A stretch of 64,000 nt of DNA from Peristeroidobacter agariperforans (GTDB lineage Bacteria > Pseudomonadota > Gammaproteobacteria > Steroidobacterales > Steroidobacteraceae): assembly GCF_004138335.1 (NCBI RefSeq), contig NZ_RYFW01000001.1:1364001-1428000 (forward strand), in the 5' to 3' direction. The position numbers and the translations under genes were made by a program. The notes beneath the pieces are model-generated. The model did not search any database. It was not told where the DNA came from and saw nothing but the letters and a program-made list of their open reading frames with translations. Position 1 is the stretch's first letter. Every line of letters starts with the position of its first letter. Below are positions 62,570-64,000 of the stretch, in pieces.

Positions 62570-62692
62570 GATTCCAGGCCCGGGTCCCCATGGATCCCGC
62601 CTGGATCCTCAGCACACCTCACCTTGCCGCAAGCTTCACGGCACCTCGTTGCCGCGGCGGCTTGTATTTTATTCGAAAGGGGTAGCTTTCAG

Positions 62693-64000
62693 ATGACCGC
62701 CAGCCGTCGCGATTTCCTAGTGGGCACCGGGGCCGCCCTGGCCGTGGCCCACCTGCCGGCCGCCGTTCGGGCCAACAGCCCGTCCGGCGCCGACAAGGCC
62801 GCCGAGGCGCTGCTCGCCGAGCTGGCCGAAGAAATCATGGTCGACTATCCGGAAAGCGCCACCGGCTTGGGCATCGACACCGGGCCGCGCGCGCCGTTGA
62901 AGGCAAAGCTGAGCGACCGCTCGGCCGAGGGTCAGCGAGCCATCGCGCAGCGGGCCGCGAAACGTCTGCAGCGACTGAAGGCCATCGATACGTCGAATCT
63001 CAGCGATGCCACTCGGATCGACGTCGACGTCATGCGCACTTCGCATGAGTTCGCCACTGAAGGCTTCGCGTTTCCGTATGGCGATGTCGCGACCTTGAAT
63101 CAGAACTGGTCGTATCGGAACGCGCCTTACGTGTGCGCTCAGAACACCGGCGCCTTCCTCGAAATCCCGAGCCTGCTCGACACGCGCCACACGATTGCAA
63201 CCCCGGCGGACGCGGACGCCTATCTGTCGCGGCTCGAAGCCTATGCCGGGCAGATCGAAGGCGAGACCGGCCGCTTGCACACAGCCGCCGCGCAAGGCGT
63301 GATCGCGCCGGACTTCCTGCTCGACAAGACGCTCAAGCAATTGCGCATGGCCAGCGGCGGCAACGTTGCCGAGTGGTCGCTCGTCACTTCGTTGGCGAAC
63401 CGGACCAAGAACATGAAAGGCGACTACGCAGCGAAGGCGGCCAAGATTGCGCAGGACAAGATTGCACCGGCGCTGCAGCGTCAGCTCGCCGAAATAGAGG
63501 CGCATCGTAAGAAAGCCACCAGCGATGCGGGCGTGTGGAAACTGCCGCGCGGTGACGAGTACTACGCATGGGCATTGAGCGCGGCTACGACGACGCGCAT
63601 GACGCCGGATCAAATCCACGAGCTCGGCCAGCAAGAACTGCGTGCGTTGCAGTCCGAGATGGATGTGATTCTAAAAGCTCAGGGCCTGACGCAGGGAACG
63701 GTGGGTGAGCGCATGACGGCGCTCGGCAAGCAAGAGCGCTTCCTGTTTCCTGACAACGACCAGGGGCGCGAGCAGATCATGGCCCTGTTGCACGATCGGG
63801 TTGCGGACATTCGCAAACGATTGCCGCGCGCATTCGCAACGCTCGTGCCAGGAAACCTCGAGATCACGCGCATGGCGCCGGAAGTGGAGCCGGGCGCGCC
63901 CGGAGCCTACGGCGGCGCCGGCACGATCGACGGCAAGGTGCCGGGCAAGTTCTGGATCAACCTGCACACGACCAAGCTGTGGACCACCTATGCGCTGCCG
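62693..64000 (+). CDS. DUF885 family exported protein, Tat signal (partial, 3' end beyond window)
   Basis: At least 436 residues, running off the right edge. The N-terminus TASRRDFLVGTGAALAVAHLPAAVRA carries a twin-arginine signal, so it should be exported folded. The body (ADKAAEALLAELAEEIMVDYPESATGLGID, then YAWALSAATTTRMTPDQIHELGQQEL, later GKFWINLHTTKLW) follows the DUF885 pattern, a predicted metal-dependent peptidase-like family whose HExxH-like motif would lie beyond residue 436. Function not established. Start is the ATG at 62693, downstream of the tRNA. Confidence 0.85.
   Translation, partial: MTASRRDFLVGTGAALAVAHLPAAVRANSPSGADKAAEALLAELAEEIMVDYPESATGLGIDTGPRAPLKAKLSDRSAEGQRAIAQRAAKRLQRLKAIDTSNLSDATRIDVDVMRTSHEFATEGFAFPYGDVATLNQNWSYRNAPYVCAQNTGAFLEIPSLLDTRHTIATPADADAYLSRLEAYAGQIEGETGRLHTAAAQGVIAPDFLLDKTLKQLRMASGGNVAEWSLVTSLANRTKNMKGDYAAKAAKIAQDKIAPALQRQLAEIEAHRKKATSDAGVWKLPRGDEYYAWALSAATTTRMTPDQIHELGQQELRALQSEMDVILKAQGLTQGTVGERMTALGKQERFLFPDNDQGREQIMALLHDRVADIRKRLPRAFATLVPGNLEITRMAPEVEPGAPGAYGGAGTIDGKVPGKFWINLHTTKLWTTYALP

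Overview
The window is a GC-rich (roughly 63-65 %), densely packed stretch of bacterial chromosome with almost exclusively chromosomal housekeeping and accessory metabolic genes. I see no transposase, phage, plasmid or CRISPR sequence. The gene orders ftsY-ftsE-ftsX-rpoH, rsmD-coaD, radC/rpmB-rpmG/coaBC-dut/pyrE, and the SO2930-type cytochrome, ydbH-ydbL, YheT and DUF6763 genes point to a Gammaproteobacterium. The mix of CAZyme, CoA-transferase and twin M16 peptidase genes would fit a Steroidobacteraceae/Xanthomonadales-like lineage. That placement is inference, not a database result.

Region by region. 1-5.5 kb: a truncated tyrosine phosphatase gene at the left edge, a CaiB/BaiF CoA-transferase, a small TonB-domain protein divergent from a TetR regulator with paired palindromes between them, and an MHS-type transporter. 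5.7-11.2 kb: a YheS-type ABC-F ATPase, an ImmA-like peptidase with a small membrane protein, and a membrane PAS-GGDEF-EAL protein. 11.4-20 kb: M15 peptidase, SDR, DUF4010 membrane protein, HD hydrolase, SRPBCC protein, and a translationally coupled operon of an active M16 peptidase, an inactive M16 partner and a HAD hydrolase. 20-31.4 kb: bactofilin, a PQQ-dehydrogenase/diheme-cytochrome lipoprotein, a GDPD-fold protein that has lost key catalytic residues, a YheT hydrolase with an enoyl-reductase-like protein, a receiver domain fused to a membrane anchor, an EF-G paralogue and two lipoproteins. 31.4-38 kb: a GH3 glycosidase-lacI operon with a LacI-type operator, then ydbH-ydbL. 38.4-45 kb: a two-component system of the type linked to proteobacterial dedicated sortases, an unexplained structured intergenic region, glutaryl-CoA dehydrogenase, an Mpo1-like protein and an OmpA-family lipoprotein. 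45-54 kb: rpoH, ftsX, ftsE, ftsY, then rsmD-coaD, ggt, fpg and a desaturase. 54-64 kb: rpmG, rpmB, radC, coaBC-dut, a DUF4124 protein, pyrE, an AmpG-like transporter, DUF6763, trmB, a LysR regulator, tRNA-Gly(CCC) and a Tat-exported DUF885 protein cut by the right edge.

The most interesting signals are mainly non-coding. A near-perfect CIRCE (HrcA) operator sits in front of rpoH, next to three consecutive perfect hairpins. A 35-bp inverted repeat downstream of gcdH has five imperfections that are all G-U wobbles on one strand only, which suggests a structured RNA. There is also a candidate small RNA ending in a strong terminator upstream of the M16 operon, and two families of dispersed intergenic palindromes. 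Among proteins, the receiver-TM-periplasmic fusion and the GDPD pseudoenzyme stand out.
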